Shown here: positions 39,594-51,309 of the stretch, one piece after another
How positions within the stretch are numbered: position 1 is the first letter of the stretch
How the letters are laid out: each line of letters opens with the position of its first letter
Origin: Kluyvera intermedia
Lineage (GTDB): Bacteria > Pseudomonadota > Gammaproteobacteria > Enterobacterales > Enterobacteriaceae
DNA length: 57,424 bases
NCBI RefSeq assembly: GCF_021440345.1
Contig: NZ_JAKCNS010000025.1
Span: 1 to 57,424, forward strand
Direction of reading: 5' to 3'
Notes under the pieces: generated by a model
The model's input: the letters and a program-made list of their open reading frames with translations, nothing else
Database searches by the model: none
Told to the model about the DNA's origin: nothing
Position numbers and translations under genes: made by a program

Positions 39594-40824
39594 ACGCCGT
39601 CTCGCGCAGACGAACGGCGACGCTTTTCTCTTTAATCGGCAGATTGACCAGAGCTGCCAGCAGCGCCAGCGCGATATCTGCGTACCACACCCACGTCAGA
39701 CTCCCTTCGTACTGCATCGCTACGCCGCCAAGCCATGCCCCGAAGAAGGCACCAATCTGATGGGTAAATAGCGTAAAGCCAAACAGCGTTGCCAGATAGC
39801 GTGTACCAAACAGCTTACCGATGATCCCCGCGGTTGGTGGCACCGTAGCGAGCCAGGTAAAACCAATGGCGCAGGCGAAGATGTAGAACGCGGTTTCGGA
39901 TTTTGACGACAGCAGGAAAAGGGTAATCATCACCGCGCGGGAAGCGTACAGCACCGCCAGGATGTACTTCATCGGATAATGCTTGCCGAGGAAACCTGCC
40001 GCGATACTTCCCGCGATATTGCACAGCCCAATTAGCGACAGGCTGATGGCGGGCACCGTTGAATCATGGCCACACAGTGCGGCTTCCGAGGGCAGGTGGG
40101 TTGTCAGAAACGCCACATGAAAGCCGCAGGTCATAAAACCGACGTGCAGTAGCAGGTAGCTGGGATGACGAAAGGCAAGGGCAATCTGTTGCTTTAAGCC
40201 GCTATCTTCTGCGGCGTGTTCAACGCAAGCGTGGGCCTGACGTTTATCGCCCCGGCACAGTAACCATGACGGAAATATCGTTGCCAGCGCCGCTGCCGCT
40301 AAAAAAATGAGGCCTGAGGCCATGCCACGCAGGCTAATAATAATCTGCACCAGCGGAGCAAAGATAAACTGCCCGACGGAACCACCGGCATTGATGAGAC
40401 CGCTGGCCATTGACCCCTTATCGGTTGGTAAACGGCTAGCGACCACGCCAATCAGGACGGAAAAGCTTCCCGCCGCCGCACCTGCGGGGCTAAGCAGCCC
40501 CTGCGCCAGGGTCAACGGTAAAAACGAAGCTGCCCACAGGGTGCCCAATTGACCGAGAGCAATCATCAACGCCCCGAGCGCCAGCACGCTGAACGCGCCG
40601 CGCTTATCCGCCCATGCGCCAAATAGCGGCTGGAAGGCACCCCACATGAGCTGGCCAATCGCTAGCGCCATACTGATTTCGGCGATGCTCATTGACGTTT
40701 CCATTACGATGGGATGAATGAACAGCCCCACGGTCTGCCGAATACCCATGGTGATCATCAAGATAACGCTGGCGAGGGTTATGGGGATCCAAAGAGTTGT
40801 AGACGATGGCGATGAGGTGCTCAC
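39592..40824 (-). CDS. MFS transporter, monocarboxylate/OFA-like
   Basis: The protein has 410 residues and twelve predicted helices. Motif A-like LFGAWADKRGAF lies between helices 2 and 3. The helix 1 sequence (ITMGIRQTVGLFIHPIVMETSMS) and GLINAGGSVGQFIFAPLVQ in helix 5 resemble the oxalate/formate and monocarboxylate type MFS group. The gene starts with GTG (MSTSSPSS) with AGGAG 8 bp upstream. The substrate is unknown. It is absent from this place in E. coli. It is followed on the same strand by no gene; the secreted hydrolase lies upstream with its own terminator between, so a shared operon is doubtful. Confidence 0.85.
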   Translation of the reverse strand: MSTSSPSSTTLWIPITLASVILMITMGIRQTVGLFIHPIVMETSMSIAEISMALAIGQLMWGAFQPLFGAWADKRGAFSVLALGALMIALGQLGTLWAASFLPLTLAQGLLSPAGAAAGSFSVLIGVVASRLPTDKGSMASGLINAGGSVGQFIFAPLVQIIISLRGMASGLIFLAAAALATIFPSWLLCRGDKRQAHACVEHAAEDSGLKQQIALAFRHPSYLLLHVGFMTCGFHVAFLTTHLPSEAALCGHDSTVPAISLSLIGLCNIAGSIAAGFLGKHYPMKYILAVLYASRAVMITLFLLSSKSETAFYIFACAIGFTWLATVPPTAGIIGKLFGTRYLATLFGFTLFTHQIGAFFGAWLGGVAMQYEGSLTWVWYADIALALLAALVNLPIKEKSVAVRLRETA

Positions 40825-40894
40825 GGAGCACTCCTGTGGTCATGATTATTGATGGCAAGAGAGTACTGAGGACGGCATGAAAAATCTATCGGGG

Positions 40895-40919
40895 TCAGCC
40901 CACCAGGAGGGTGGGCTGA
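40895..40919 (-). terminator. Hairpin terminator after the secreted hydrolase
   Basis: TCAGCCCAC (40895-40903) pairs with GTGGGCTGA (40911-40919). On the minus strand it is followed by CCCCGATAGATTTTT, so the T-run is delayed. It lies 11 bp past the hydrolase stop. Confidence 0.55.
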
Positions 40920-40929
40920 TGCTGAATGG

Positions 40930-42081
40930 TCAAGGTTTCAGCCATTTATCCAGCCATGGGAACACTTCATCCTGCTGCTGACGGTAAAACACGTGACCCA
41001 GTTCTGGCCAGCTCTTGGTTACCAGCATATCGTCGGCTTTTTGTGAGTCCCAAACCTTATGCACTTTCGCGAAGGCATCGCTGACCGCCTGTGCGGGGAA
41101 CAGCTTGTCCTGCCCACCGCTGAAAATCAGCATCGGCTTGGGTGCCGCAATGCTGGCAATATCCGGAATATCCATTTTTGCCGGCATACCGGGATGCAGC
41201 ATATAGAACGCTGACTGGCCGCGCAGAACGTTGTTGCCCGGGGTCATCAGACCTTCATAGGTGCCAAACCACGAAATCACGGCGGTAGCTGCCACTTTAT
41301 CGGAGAGTGCCGCCAGCTGCCATGCGCGGAAGCCGCCCATGGAAAAACCGAGTACGCCGATACGCTGTGGGTCAACGCCTTTCAGTGACGCCATAAAATC
41401 GACCGTGCGCATGTCTTCGTAGGCCACTTCACCCGCCAGCGAGCGCCCAAGGTTGAAGTAGTTACTGGCGAGCGCCTGCTGCTGTTCGTAGACTATCGGC
41501 CCACGATCACCCCAGCCAGGGCTGTCGATGGCGATGACCGTATACCCGCGTTTTGCCAGCTCATCACCAATAAAACGCCCGCTAAAGAATTTATCCGCCC
41601 ACGCTTGCGCGCTAGCGAGTTGTTCAGCGTTGCCCCAGGGGCGAATCAGCTTTTCTTTACCAATGTCAAATTGAGAACCGTGATCGTGCAGCAGAACGAT
41701 TGCCGGATGTGGGCCTGGCGTTTTAGGCGTGAGCATTAAAGCCGCGATACGATTGTCATCAGTAATATTCAGCGCCAGCTTTTCGGCGGTATAGCTACCG
41801 CGATCTTCACTGGCGATTATCTGCGTAGCAAACGGTTTGTGGGAGTCCGGCGTGAGCAGCGATTGGCGTAATTGCTGACGTGCGTGCTGCTGCCAGACAT
41901 GGAAATCGGAATTGTGCCCAGAAAGCCAGGAGTCAGGATAGGTCATTTGGCTTTTCAGCTGTTGCCAGCTCGCCGGGAGATTGCTTTCCACCACGCCCTG
42001 ATGCTGCCAGCTGTCGGCGGCATAACTTTGTGCGGCGGCTACCATTGTCAGCATAAATAATATCTTACCTTTGCCACGCAT
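40930..42081 (-). CDS. Secreted alpha/beta hydrolase, dienelactone hydrolase or acetyl xylan esterase type
   Basis: A 383-residue protein with a signal peptide (about 1-22, ending QSYA before ADSWQ). The alpha/beta hydrolase fold shows oxyanion region VLLHDHGSQFD, nucleophile elbow GFSMGG, probable acid in FSGGQDKLFP and catalytic His in ELGHVFYR. The spacing of these elements and the large insertion with RPWGNAEQLASAQAWADKFFSGRFIGDEL resemble the secreted esterases related to acetyl xylan esterase. The real substrate is unknown. ATG at 42081 is preferred (AGGAG five bases upstream) over a GTG two codons earlier. It is absent from this place in E. coli. Confidence 0.82.
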   Translation of the reverse strand: MRGKGKILFMLTMVAAAQSYAADSWQHQGVVESNLPASWQQLKSQMTYPDSWLSGHNSDFHVWQQHARQQLRQSLLTPDSHKPFATQIIASEDRGSYTAEKLALNITDDNRIAALMLTPKTPGPHPAIVLLHDHGSQFDIGKEKLIRPWGNAEQLASAQAWADKFFSGRFIGDELAKRGYTVIAIDSPGWGDRGPIVYEQQQALASNYFNLGRSLAGEVAYEDMRTVDFMASLKGVDPQRIGVLGFSMGGFRAWQLAALSDKVAATAVISWFGTYEGLMTPGNNVLRGQSAFYMLHPGMPAKMDIPDIASIAAPKPMLIFSGGQDKLFPAQAVSDAFAKVHKVWDSQKADDMLVTKSWPELGHVFYRQQQDEVFPWLDKWLKP

Positions 42082-42188
42082 TCTCACTCCTTAAATCAAA
42101 ACATCGTTTCAATATTGATTAAGGGATTTTAGCGGTGATGGAAAAACAAACTGTGATCGCGGAAGGAATAAGCAATATTTATAAGAAT

Positions 42189-42219
42189 TGCCTGACGCAA
42201 GAGCGTTGCATCAGGCAAT
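42189..42219. repeat. REP-like palindromic unit below yceF
   Basis: TTGCCTGACGCAAGAGC followed by GTTGCATCAGGCAA forms an imperfect inverted repeat (arms TTGCCTGA and TCAGGCAA with GCAA/TTGC next). This is the form of an enterobacterial REP unit and could also stop yceF transcription on the minus strand (TTCTTAT follows). Confidence 0.6.
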
Positions 42220-42236
42220 AAAAGGTGGGAGTAAGG

Positions 42237-42821
42237 CTAGTCTAACAGCGGGTTAAACTCCTCGCGGCGCAACATTTTGCACAGGGCAATCAGCGGTAAT
42301 CCAACCAGCGTGTTGGGATCTCGCCCTTCAAGACGGTCAAACAGGGCGATGCCTAAACCTTCGCTTTTGAAGCTACCGGCACAGTTCAGCGGGCTCTCTT
42401 TGCGGATATAAACGCTGATTTCCTGCTCGCTCAGATGGCGGAAATGGACGTCAAATGGTTCACATTCCGTCTGTAACTGCCCATTTGCTGAATTATAAAG
42501 CGCCAGCCCGGTATAAAATGTCACCACATTGCCACTGGCCTTTTTTAATTGCTGGCGGGCATTTTCTTCGGTGTGCGGTTTGCCGGTTATTTCACCATCC
42601 AGCACGCAAACTTGATCGGAACCAATAATCAGATGGTTTGGATAACGAGCCGCCAGCGCCTGGGCTTTGGCCTGAGCCAGACGCAGCACCAGGCTGCGCG
42701 GTGTTTCGCCGGGTAACGGGAGTTCGTCAACCTCAGGTGCGGCGCACTCAAACGGCAGGCCAAGCTTCTCTAACAGCATTTTGCGGTAGGGAGAGGTCGA
42801 TGCAAGAATCAATTCAGACAT
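42237..42821 (-). CDS. yceF: 7-methyl-GTP pyrophosphatase YceF (Maf family)
   Basis: A 194-residue Maf-like nucleotide pyrophosphatase; the E. coli enzyme hydrolyses m7GTP, presumably as house cleaning. The N-terminal [21 protein letters not shown] is the Maf signature; [13 protein letters not shown] holds the catalytic Asp. [20 protein letters not shown] is the second conserved block. It is transcribed divergently from yceD. Confidence 0.94.
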   Translation of the reverse strand: MSELILASTSPYRKMLLEKLGLPFECAAPEVDELPLPGETPRSLVLRLAQAKAQALAARYPNHLIIGSDQVCVLDGEITGKPHTEENARQQLKKASGNVVTFYTGLALYNSANGQLQTECEPFDVHFRHLSEQEISVYIRKESPLNCAGSFKSEGLGIALFDRLEGRDPNTLVGLPLIALCKMLRREEFNPLLD

Positions 42822-42963
42822 AATTTTTCAAATAGAGTGTAGCGAATTAGATTCCGACATTTTAAACTATAGGCCGCAATGTGTGCGAATAATTGGCGAA
42901 AGGCAACCTGAGGCTGCCTTTTTCTTTGACTCTATGACGCTACAAAGTTAATATGCGCGCCCT

Positions 42964-43485
42964 ATGCAAAACGTAAAATTACCCCTGACTCTCGATCCGG
43001 TTCGTACGGCTCAAAAACGCCTTGATTATGCAGGTATCTATACCCGTGATCTGGTGGAGCGTATTGCCGCGTCTGTAGTCAGTGTGGACACTGATGTGGA
43101 ATGCGAGATGTCCTTCGCCATCGACAACCAACGTCTCGCGGTTATTACCGGTGATGCGAAGGTGACGGTGTCGCTGGAATGTCAGCGTTGTGGGAAATCG
43201 TTTACCCATCATGTACACACAACGTATTGTTTCAGTCCGGTCAAAAATGATGACCAGGTTGAAGCACTCCCGGAAGCGTATGAGCCGATTCAGGTTAACG
43301 AATTCGGTGAAATCGATCTGCTGGCGTTGGTTGAAGATGAAATCATCCTCTCCTTGCCGGTAGTTCCGGTGCATGATTCTGAACACTGTGAAGTGTCCGA
43401 GGCGGACATGGTCTTTGGTGAATTGCCTGAAGAGGCACAGAAGCCAAACCCATTTGCCGTATTAGCCAGCTTAAAGCAAAAGTAA
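42964..43485 (+). CDS. yceD: YceD, DUF177 protein (23S rRNA accumulation protein)
   Basis: A 173-residue cytosolic protein. The C-X2-C motif in [13 protein letters not shown] is typical of DUF177, and the acidic second half ends [11 protein letters not shown]. In E. coli YceD affects 23S rRNA accumulation. It heads the yceD-rpmF-plsX-fab cluster and lies 16 bp before rpmF. The start [20 protein letters not shown] agrees with the family. Confidence 0.94.
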   Translation: MQNVKLPLTLDPVRTAQKRLDYAGIYTRDLVERIAASVVSVDTDVECEMSFAIDNQRLAVITGDAKVTVSLECQRCGKSFTHHVHTTYCFSPVKNDDQVEALPEAYEPIQVNEFGEIDLLALVEDEIILSLPVVPVHDSEHCEVSEADMVFGELPEEAQKPNPFAVLASLKQK

Positions 43486-43489
43486 TTGA

Positions 43490-43672
<183 letters not shown>

Positions 43673-43793
43673 TCACGCGACGCTCAAGGCTTTCGCACTG
43701 CGTGTGAAGGCCGAAGAGTTCAAGCGTGGTGAAGCTTAGTGAGGAATTTCCCCGGGAAACTGGGGAAACACCAAACCGAGCGGCGACGATACC

Positions 43794-44852
43794 TTGACAC
43801 GTCTAACCCTGGCGTTAGATGTCATGGGGGGCGATTTTGGTCCTTCTGTGACAGTGCCTGCAGCATTGCAGGCACTGGATTCTAATTCGCAACTCTCACT
43901 TCTTTTAGTCGGCAATCCCGACGACATTACACCATTACTCGCCAAAGCTGACTTTGAACAACGTTCGCGTTTGCAGATAATCCCTGCCCAGTCGGTTATT
44001 GCCAGTGATGAACGGCCCTCGCATGCTATTCGCCACAGTCGCGGAAGCTCAATGCGCGTGGCGCTAGAAATGGTAAAAGAAGGGCGGGCCGAGGCCTGTG
44101 TCAGCGCAGGAAATACCGGCGCGCTGATGGGGCTAGCAAAATTACTGCTCAAACCCATCGCGGGGATTGAGCGTCCGGCGCTGGTGACGGTTCTACCGCA
44201 TCAGCAAAAGGGCAAAACGGTAGTGCTGGATCTCGGCGCTAACGTAGATTGCGACAGTACCATGCTGGTGCAGTTTGCCGTCATGGGGTCGGTAATGGCA
44301 GAAGACGTGTTGGGGATTGCAAACCCTCGCGTAGCGCTGCTCAACATCGGCGAAGAAGAGATTAAAGGGCACGATAGTATCCGTGATGCCTCATTAGTGT
44401 TAAAAACAATCTCTTCCCTCAACTATATCGGCTATCTTGAAGCCAATGAACTGTTGACGGGTAAGACCGATGTTCTGGTTTGTGATGGCTTTACAGGTAA
44501 CGTCACCTTAAAGACGATGGAAGGGGTTGTCAGAGTCTTCCTTTCGCTGCTGAAATCGCAGAGCGAAGGTAAAAAACGGTCGTGGTGGCTGATTTTATTA
44601 AAGCGTTGGTTACAAAAAAGCCTGACAAGGCGATTCAGTCACCTCAACCCCGACCAGTATAATGGCGCCTGTCTGTTAGGATTGCGCGGCACGGTGATAA
44701 AGAGTCATGGTGCAGCCAATCAGCGAGCGTTCGCGATCGCGATTGAACAGGCAGTGCAGGCAGTGCAGCGACAAGTTCCGCAGAGAATTGCCGCTCGCCT
44801 GGAATCCGTATACCCCGCAGGATTTGACACACTGGAAACCGGCAAACAATAA
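43794..44852 (+). CDS. plsX: Phosphate acyltransferase PlsX
   Basis: A 352-residue enzyme that makes acyl-phosphate from acyl-ACP for glycerolipid synthesis. The N-terminal [22 protein letters not shown] and [16 protein letters not shown] motifs are diagnostic. It starts with a TTG codon ([10 protein letters not shown]), as in E. coli plsX, and lacks a strong Shine-Dalgarno sequence; the next ATG is inside the conserved MGGD motif. It is four residues shorter at the C-terminus than E. coli. fabH follows after 59 bp. Confidence 0.96.
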   Translation: MTRLTLALDVMGGDFGPSVTVPAALQALDSNSQLSLLLVGNPDDITPLLAKADFEQRSRLQIIPAQSVIASDERPSHAIRHSRGSSMRVALEMVKEGRAEACVSAGNTGALMGLAKLLLKPIAGIERPALVTVLPHQQKGKTVVLDLGANVDCDSTMLVQFAVMGSVMAEDVLGIANPRVALLNIGEEEIKGHDSIRDASLVLKTISSLNYIGYLEANELLTGKTDVLVCDGFTGNVTLKTMEGVVRVFLSLLKSQSEGKKRSWWLILLKRWLQKSLTRRFSHLNPDQYNGACLLGLRGTVIKSHGAANQRAFAIAIEQAVQAVQRQVPQRIAARLESVYPAGFDTLETGKQ

Positions 44853-44911
44853 AGCCGGCTTCGCAGCGGTCGAGTAGTGCGGCTATATTAGCGAAAAGTG
44901 ACTGAGCGTAC

Positions 44912-45865
44912 ATGCATACGAAGATTATTGGTACCGGCAGCTATCTGCCTGAGCAGGTGCGGACTAACGCCGATCTGGAAAAAATGGTTGATACGTCTGA
45001 CGAATGGATTGTTAGCCGTACAGGTATCCGCGAACGTCGTATCGCAGGCCCTGATGAATCCGTGTCTACGCTGGGTTATGAAGCGGCCAAACGTGCGCTG
45101 GAGATGGCTGGCATCGACGCTAGCGAGCTGGGGCTTATCGTGGTGGCAACCACTTCCGCGACCCATGCGTTTCCAAGCGCGGCCTGCCAGATTCAGGACA
45201 TGCTGGGCGTAAAAGGCGCACCGGCATTTGATATTGCCGCTGCGTGTGCGGGCTTTACCTACGCACTGAGCGTTGCCGACCAGTATGTGAAGTCTGGTGC
45301 GGTCAAATATGCGCTGGTGATTGGTGCTGATACGCTGGCACGTACCTGCGATCCAACCGATCGCGGCACGATCATTATTTTCGGCGACGGCGCAGGTGCT
45401 GTGGTACTTGCTGCATCTGAAGAGCAGGGGATTATCTCTACCCACCTGCACGCTGACGGTAGCTACGGCAAACTGCTGACGCTGCCAAACGCCGATCGCG
45501 TTAACCCGGACAATTCCATCTATCTGACGATGGCCGGTAACGAAGTCTTTAAAGTGGCGGTTACTGAACTGGCGCACATCGTTGATGAAACGCTGGCAGC
45601 CAACAATCTTGACCGTTCTGAACTGGACTGGCTGGTGCCACACCAGGCGAACTTACGTATTATCAGCGCGACTGCGAAGAAACTCGGTATGTCGATGGAC
45701 AACGTGGTAGTGACCCTTGACCGTCACGGCAATACCTCTGCCGCTTCCGTACCGTGCGCCTTTGACGAAGCCGTCCGCGATGGCCGCATCAAACGCGGTC
45801 AGCTGGTGCTGCTGGAAGCCTTCGGTGGTGGTTTCACCTGGGGTTCTGCGCTGGTTCGTTTCTAA
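44912..45865 (+). CDS. fabH: Beta-ketoacyl-ACP synthase III FabH
   Basis: A 317-residue condensing enzyme that starts fatty acid synthesis from acetyl-CoA and malonyl-ACP. The triad is visible: Cys in [13 protein letters not shown] (near 112), His in [11 protein letters not shown] (near 244) and Asn in [12 protein letters not shown] (near 274). The length equals E. coli. It is followed 16 bp later by fabD. Confidence 0.97.
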   Translation: MHTKIIGTGSYLPEQVRTNADLEKMVDTSDEWIVSRTGIRERRIAGPDESVSTLGYEAAKRALEMAGIDASELGLIVVATTSATHAFPSAACQIQDMLGVKGAPAFDIAAACAGFTYALSVADQYVKSGAVKYALVIGADTLARTCDPTDRGTIIIFGDGAGAVVLAASEEQGIISTHLHADGSYGKLLTLPNADRVNPDNSIYLTMAGNEVFKVAVTELAHIVDETLAANNLDRSELDWLVPHQANLRIISATAKKLGMSMDNVVVTLDRHGNTSAASVPCAFDEAVRDGRIKRGQLVLLEAFGGGFTWGSALVRF

Positions 45866-45881
45866 GTACAAGGATAAAAAA

Positions 45882-46811
45882 ATGACGCAATTCGCTTTTG
45901 TGTTCCCGGGACAGGGTTCTCAAGCAGTAGGGATGTTGTCTGAACTGGCAGCGACTTACCCGGTTATTGAAGAAACTTTTCATGAAGCTTCGGCTGCTCT
46001 GGGCTACGATCTGTGGGCATTGACCCAGCAGGGCCCGGCGGAAGAACTGAACAAAACCTGGCAAACTCAGCCAGCGCTGCTGACGGCTTCCGTTGCGCTG
46101 TTCCGTCTGTGGCAGCAGCAGGGCGGCAAAGCGCCTGCGCTGCTGGCGGGTCATAGTCTTGGCGAATATTCTGCGCTGGTTTGCGCGGGCGTTATCGCTT
46201 TTGCTGATGCCGTGCGTCTGGTTGAAATGCGCGGTAAGTTCATGCAGGAAGCGGTACCGGAAGGCACCGGCGGCATGTCCGCAATCATCGGTCTTGACGA
46301 TGCATCCATCGCCAAAGCCTGTGAAGAATCTGCTGAAGGGCAGGTTGTTTCTCCGGTTAACTTCAACTCTCCGGGCCAGGTGGTTATCGCCGGTCACAAA
46401 GAAGCGGTTGAACGCGCGGGCGCTGCCTGTAAAGCTGCGGGCGCTAAGCGTGCGCTGCCGCTGCCGGTAAGCGTGCCGTCCCACTGCGCGCTGATGAAGC
46501 CTGCAGCGGAAAAACTGGCCGTTGAGCTGCAAAAAATCACCTTTAGCGCACCGACTATTTCAGTGGTAAATAACGTCGATGTGAAGTGCGAAACCGATGC
46601 AGACGCGATTCGCGACGCGCTGGTTCGTCAGCTGTACAGCCCGGTTCAGTGGACCAAAACCGTTGAGTTTATGGCATCCCAGGGTGTAGAGCACCTGTAT
46701 GAAGTTGGCCCGGGTAAAGTTCTGACCGGTCTGACCAAACGTATTGTAGATACCCTGACAGCATCGGCGATTAACGAGCCAACTGCGCTGTCAGCGGCAC
46801 TTGCGCAATAA
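45882..46811 (+). CDS. fabD: Malonyl-CoA:ACP transacylase FabD
   Basis: A 309-residue transacylase. The nucleophile elbow is GHSLGEYSAL (Ser near 92), with FVFPGQGSQAVGM at the N-terminus, Arg in VEMRGKFMQEAVP and His in VSVPSHCALM. The start MTQFAFVFPG follows AAGGAT; the long upstream frame overlaps fabH and is rejected. It loads malonyl groups onto AcpP encoded nearby. Confidence 0.97.
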   Translation: MTQFAFVFPGQGSQAVGMLSELAATYPVIEETFHEASAALGYDLWALTQQGPAEELNKTWQTQPALLTASVALFRLWQQQGGKAPALLAGHSLGEYSALVCAGVIAFADAVRLVEMRGKFMQEAVPEGTGGMSAIIGLDDASIAKACEESAEGQVVSPVNFNSPGQVVIAGHKEAVERAGAACKAAGAKRALPLPVSVPSHCALMKPAAEKLAVELQKITFSAPTISVVNNVDVKCETDADAIRDALVRQLYSPVQWTKTVEFMASQGVEHLYEVGPGKVLTGLTKRIVDTLTASAINEPTALSAALAQ

Positions 46812-46822
46812 AAGAGGGCAGC

Positions 46823-47557
46823 ATGAGCTTTGAAGGTAAAATTGCACTAGTCACCGGTGCAAGCCGCGGTATTGGCCGCGCAATCGCTGAAACACTGGCC
46901 GCTCGCGGCGCAAAAGTTATCGGCACTGCGACCAGCGAAAGCGGCGCGCAGGCAATCAGCGATTATCTGGGTGCGAACGGTAAAGGTCTGATGTTGAATG
47001 TGACCGACCCTGCATCTATTGAATCTGTTCTGGAAAAAATTCGTGCGGAATTTGGCGAAGTCGACATTCTGGTCAACAATGCCGGGATTACTCGTGATAA
47101 CCTGTTAATGCGCATGAAAGATGACGAGTGGAACGATATTATCGAAACCAACCTGTCATCTGTTTTCCGTCTGTCAAAAGCGGTAATGCGCGCTATGATG
47201 AAAAAGCGTCATGGGCGTATTATCACTGTCGGTTCTGTGGTTGGTACCATGGGAAATGCGGGTCAGGCTAACTACGCTGCGGCGAAAGCGGGTCTGATCG
47301 GCTTCAGTAAATCTCTGGCGCGTGAAATTGCGTCACGCGGTATTACTGTAAACGTTGTTGCTCCGGGCTTTATTGAAACGGACATGACGCGTGCGCTGAC
47401 TGATGAGCAGCGTGCGGGTACTCTGGCGGCTGTGCCAGCGGGGCGCCTCGGCTCTCCAAATGAAATCGCTAACGCGGTTGCATTTTTGGCCTCCGACGAA
47501 GCAAGTTACATCACTGGTGAAACGTTGCACGTGAACGGCGGGATGTATATGGTCTGA
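46823..47557 (+). CDS. fabG: 3-oxoacyl-ACP reductase FabG
   Basis: A 244-residue NADPH-dependent short-chain dehydrogenase. The cofactor motif GASRGIG is at residues 12-18, NNAG near 86-89, the catalytic Ser in ITVGSVVGTMGNAGQ (near 138) and YAAAK (Tyr near 151, Lys near 155). It starts 11 bp after fabD. The 209 bp to acpP contain the acpP promoter. Confidence 0.97.
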   Translation: MSFEGKIALVTGASRGIGRAIAETLAARGAKVIGTATSESGAQAISDYLGANGKGLMLNVTDPASIESVLEKIRAEFGEVDILVNNAGITRDNLLMRMKDDEWNDIIETNLSSVFRLSKAVMRAMMKKRHGRIITVGSVVGTMGNAGQANYAAAKAGLIGFSKSLAREIASRGITVNVVAPGFIETDMTRALTDEQRAGTLAAVPAGRLGSPNEIANAVAFLASDEASYITGETLHVNGGMYMV

Positions 47558-47693
47558 CCGTGTTTTGCACAAAGTGCTCAGACAACGGGCAATCTACGTA
47601 TGTCTGAGTATGATTAGTGCAAAATGATTTGCGTTATGAGGGCAAAAACCCGCAAAATAGCGTAAAATCGTGGTATGACCTGCCGGGATTTAG

Positions 47694-47721
47694 TTGCAAA
47701 TTTTTCAACATTTTATACACT
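47694..47721 (+). promoter_or_regulatory. Promoter of acpP
   Basis: TTGCAA (47694-47699) and TACACT (47716-47721), spaced by 16 bp in an AT-rich stretch, lie 45 bp before the acpP ATG. The surrounding sequence agrees with the strong E. coli acpP promoter region as I remember it. Confidence 0.65.
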
Positions 47722-47766
47722 ACGAAAACCATCGCGAAAGCGAGTTTTGATAGGAAATTTAAGAGT

Positions 47767-48003
47767 ATGAGCACTATCGAAGAACGCGTTAAGAAAATCA
47801 TCGGCGAACAGCTGGGCGTTAAGCAGGAAGAAGTGACCAACAATGCTTCCTTCGTTGAAGACCTGGGCGCAGATTCTCTTGACACCGTTGAGCTGGTAAT
47901 GGCTCTGGAAGAAGAGTTTGATACTGAGATTCCGGACGAAGAAGCTGAGAAAATTACTACTGTTCAGGCTGCCATTGATTACATCAACGGTCACCAGGCG
48001 TAA
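47767..48003 (+). CDS. acpP: Acyl carrier protein AcpP
   Basis: A 78-residue acidic four-helix carrier of fatty acyl chains. The phosphopantetheine Ser is in GADSLDTVE (Ser37 counting Met). The start [10 protein letters not shown] is fixed by family; the 50-codon in-frame extension covers promoter and leader. The sequence is essentially E. coli AcpP. A hairpin follows at 48015 and may reduce read-through into fabF, giving acpP its higher expression. Confidence 0.98.
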
Positions 48004-48014
48004 GTGAACATCTC

Positions 48015-49333
<1,319 letters not shown>

Positions 49334-49379
49334 GCCTGATTATCTGGCCACCTTGATGTGGCCAGATAACGAAATGATT

Positions 49380-49407
49380 AAGGCCCGCTTGTCGGGCCTT
49401 TTTTTAT
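49380..49407 (+). terminator. Terminator after fabF
   Basis: AAGGCCCG (49380-49387) pairs with CGGGCCTT (49393-49400), followed by a T run to 49406. An additional stem, TGGCCAC with GTGGCCA, lies just upstream. Confidence 0.9.
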
Positions 49408-49475
49408 TCGGCTTTCTCTGCTTGTTCAACGGGTTCCATCTTGCGAAACTACCCGACCATCGATAAGGAGCCGCT

Positions 49476-50285
49476 ATGTTCTTAATTAATGGCCTTGAAC
49501 AAAATACCCTCGCGGTCACTGACCGTGCGACGCAGTTTGGCGACGGCAGTTTCACCACCGCTCGCGTTGTCGAGGGGAGGGTACAGCACCTGGCCGCACA
49601 TATTGGCCGTCTACAGCTGGCCTGCGAGCGCCTTTCTATCGCCTTTAGCGACTGGCAGATTCTGGCCCAGGAGATGTCGGCGCTGGCAAGTGAACAGCGC
49701 AACGGCGTGCTTAAAGTGATCATCAGCCGCGGACCCGGCGGACGCGGCTATAGCGGTAGTGCCTGTGTTTCACCCACGCGAATTCTCTCTACCTCGGCGA
49801 CACCAGCCCACTATACTCACTGGAAGGCTACCGGGGTTACGCTCGCGCTAAGCCCGGTAACGCTGGGGCGTAATCCGTACCTCGCAGGAATTAAGCATCT
49901 CAATCGCCTTGAGCAGGTGCTAATTCGTACTCATCTTGAGCAGACGGGCGCGGATGAAGCCCTTGTCCTTGACAGCGACGGGTGGCTTACGGAATGCTGT
50001 GCCGCTAATTTATTCTGGCGCTGCGGACAAGAAGTGTACACGCCGCGCCTCGACAGCGCCGGAGTGAACGGCATTATGCGCCAGTTTATTATGGCGACGC
50101 TGGCACGCTCGCCGTATCGAGTTGTCGAAGTCAATGCACCGCTGGCGGCGATAAGTCAGGCGGATGAAGTTCTGATGTGTAACGCGCTGATGCCGGTTAT
50201 CCCAGTGCAGCGCTATGCGGAGCAGCAGTGGCCTGCCCGCGAACTCTACCAATTTTTAGCCCCACTTTGTGAGTCGTCTGATTAG
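49476..50285 (+). CDS. pabC: Aminodeoxychorismate lyase PabC
   Basis: A 269-residue fold type IV pyridoxal phosphate enzyme that releases p-aminobenzoate from aminodeoxychorismate for folate synthesis. The cofactor lysine is in [12 protein letters not shown] (near 140) and the phosphate-binding part in [25 protein letters not shown] is the conserved N-terminal block. An AAGGAG site precedes the ATG. It is followed one base after its stop by mltG. Confidence 0.95.
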   Translation: MFLINGLEQNTLAVTDRATQFGDGSFTTARVVEGRVQHLAAHIGRLQLACERLSIAFSDWQILAQEMSALASEQRNGVLKVIISRGPGGRGYSGSACVSPTRILSTSATPAHYTHWKATGVTLALSPVTLGRNPYLAGIKHLNRLEQVLIRTHLEQTGADEALVLDSDGWLTECCAANLFWRCGQEVYTPRLDSAGVNGIMRQFIMATLARSPYRVVEVNAPLAAISQADEVLMCNALMPVIPVQRYAEQQWPARELYQFLAPLCESSD

Positions 50286-50286
50286 C

Positions 50287-51309
50287 ATGAAGAAAATGTT
50301 ACGCTTTGTCCTGTTAGTGTTGGTTGTCCTCGGCGTTGCCGCCGGTGTGGGCATGTGGAAGGTTCGACAGCTGGCGGACAGTACGCTGCTGATTAAAGAC
50401 GAAACCATCTTTACGCTGAAACCTGGCACCGGGCGTCTGGCGCTCGGCGACCAGCTCTACGCGGAGAAGGTGCTGAACCGCCCGCGTGTTTTCCAGTGGT
50501 TACTGCGCCTTGAGCCTGAGCTTTCACACTTTAAGGCCGGGACCTACCGTATCACGCCGCAGATGACCGTTCGCGATATGCTACAACTGATGGCCAGCGG
50601 TAAAGAGGCACAGTTCCCGCTGCGTTTTGTCGAAGGGATGCGCCTGAGCGACTATCTCAAACAGCTGCGTGAATCACCGTACATTAAACACACACTGAGC
50701 GATGATACCTACGCCACGGTGGCGCAGGCGCTGAAGCTGGACAACCCTGAATGGGTAGAGGGCTGGTTCTGGCCTGACACCTGGATGTATACCGCCAACA
50801 CCAGCGATGTGGCTATTCTCAAGCGCGCGCACCAGAAAATGGTCGTCCAGGTCGATAAAGTCTGGGACGGGCGAGCGGATAATCTACCGTATCACGATAA
50901 AAACCAGCTCGTTACCATGGCGTCGATTATCGAAAAAGAGACGGCGGTAGCCGAAGAGCGTGACCGTGTAGCCTCAGTATTTATCAACCGTCTGCGTATT
51001 GGCATGCGCCTGCAAACCGACCCGACCGTCATCTACGGGATGGGCGAAAGCTACAATGGCAAGCTCTCGCGTAAAGATCTTGAGACGCCAACCGCGTATA
51101 ATACCTACACTATTGCCGGCATGCCGCCGGGTGCCATCGCCAATCCGGGGGAAGCGTCTCTGAATGCTGCCGCGCATCCGGCGAAAACGCCGTATCTCTA
51201 TTTTGTAGCGGACGGCAAAGGTGGACATACATTTAATACCAATCTTGCGAGCCATAACCGGTCGGTGCAGGATTACCTGAAAGTGCTAAAGGATAAAAAT
51301 GCGCAGTAA
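50287..51309 (+). CDS. mltG: Endolytic murein transglycosylase MltG (YceG)
   Basis: A 340-residue inner-membrane enzyme that cleaves nascent glycan strands and sets their length. An N-terminal membrane anchor (about 4-24) is followed by a LysM-like domain and the YceG catalytic domain with the Glu in SIIEKETAV (near 218) and [11 protein letters not shown]. The start MKKMLRF gives the E. coli length; the six codons upstream overlap pabC and are rejected. It overlaps tmk by 11 bp. Confidence 0.96.
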   Translation: MKKMLRFVLLVLVVLGVAAGVGMWKVRQLADSTLLIKDETIFTLKPGTGRLALGDQLYAEKVLNRPRVFQWLLRLEPELSHFKAGTYRITPQMTVRDMLQLMASGKEAQFPLRFVEGMRLSDYLKQLRESPYIKHTLSDDTYATVAQALKLDNPEWVEGWFWPDTWMYTANTSDVAILKRAHQKMVVQVDKVWDGRADNLPYHDKNQLVTMASIIEKETAVAEERDRVASVFINRLRIGMRLQTDPTVIYGMGESYNGKLSRKDLETPTAYNTYTIAGMPPGAIANPGEASLNAAAHPAKTPYLYFVADGKGGHTFNTNLASHNRSVQDYLKVLKDKNAQ

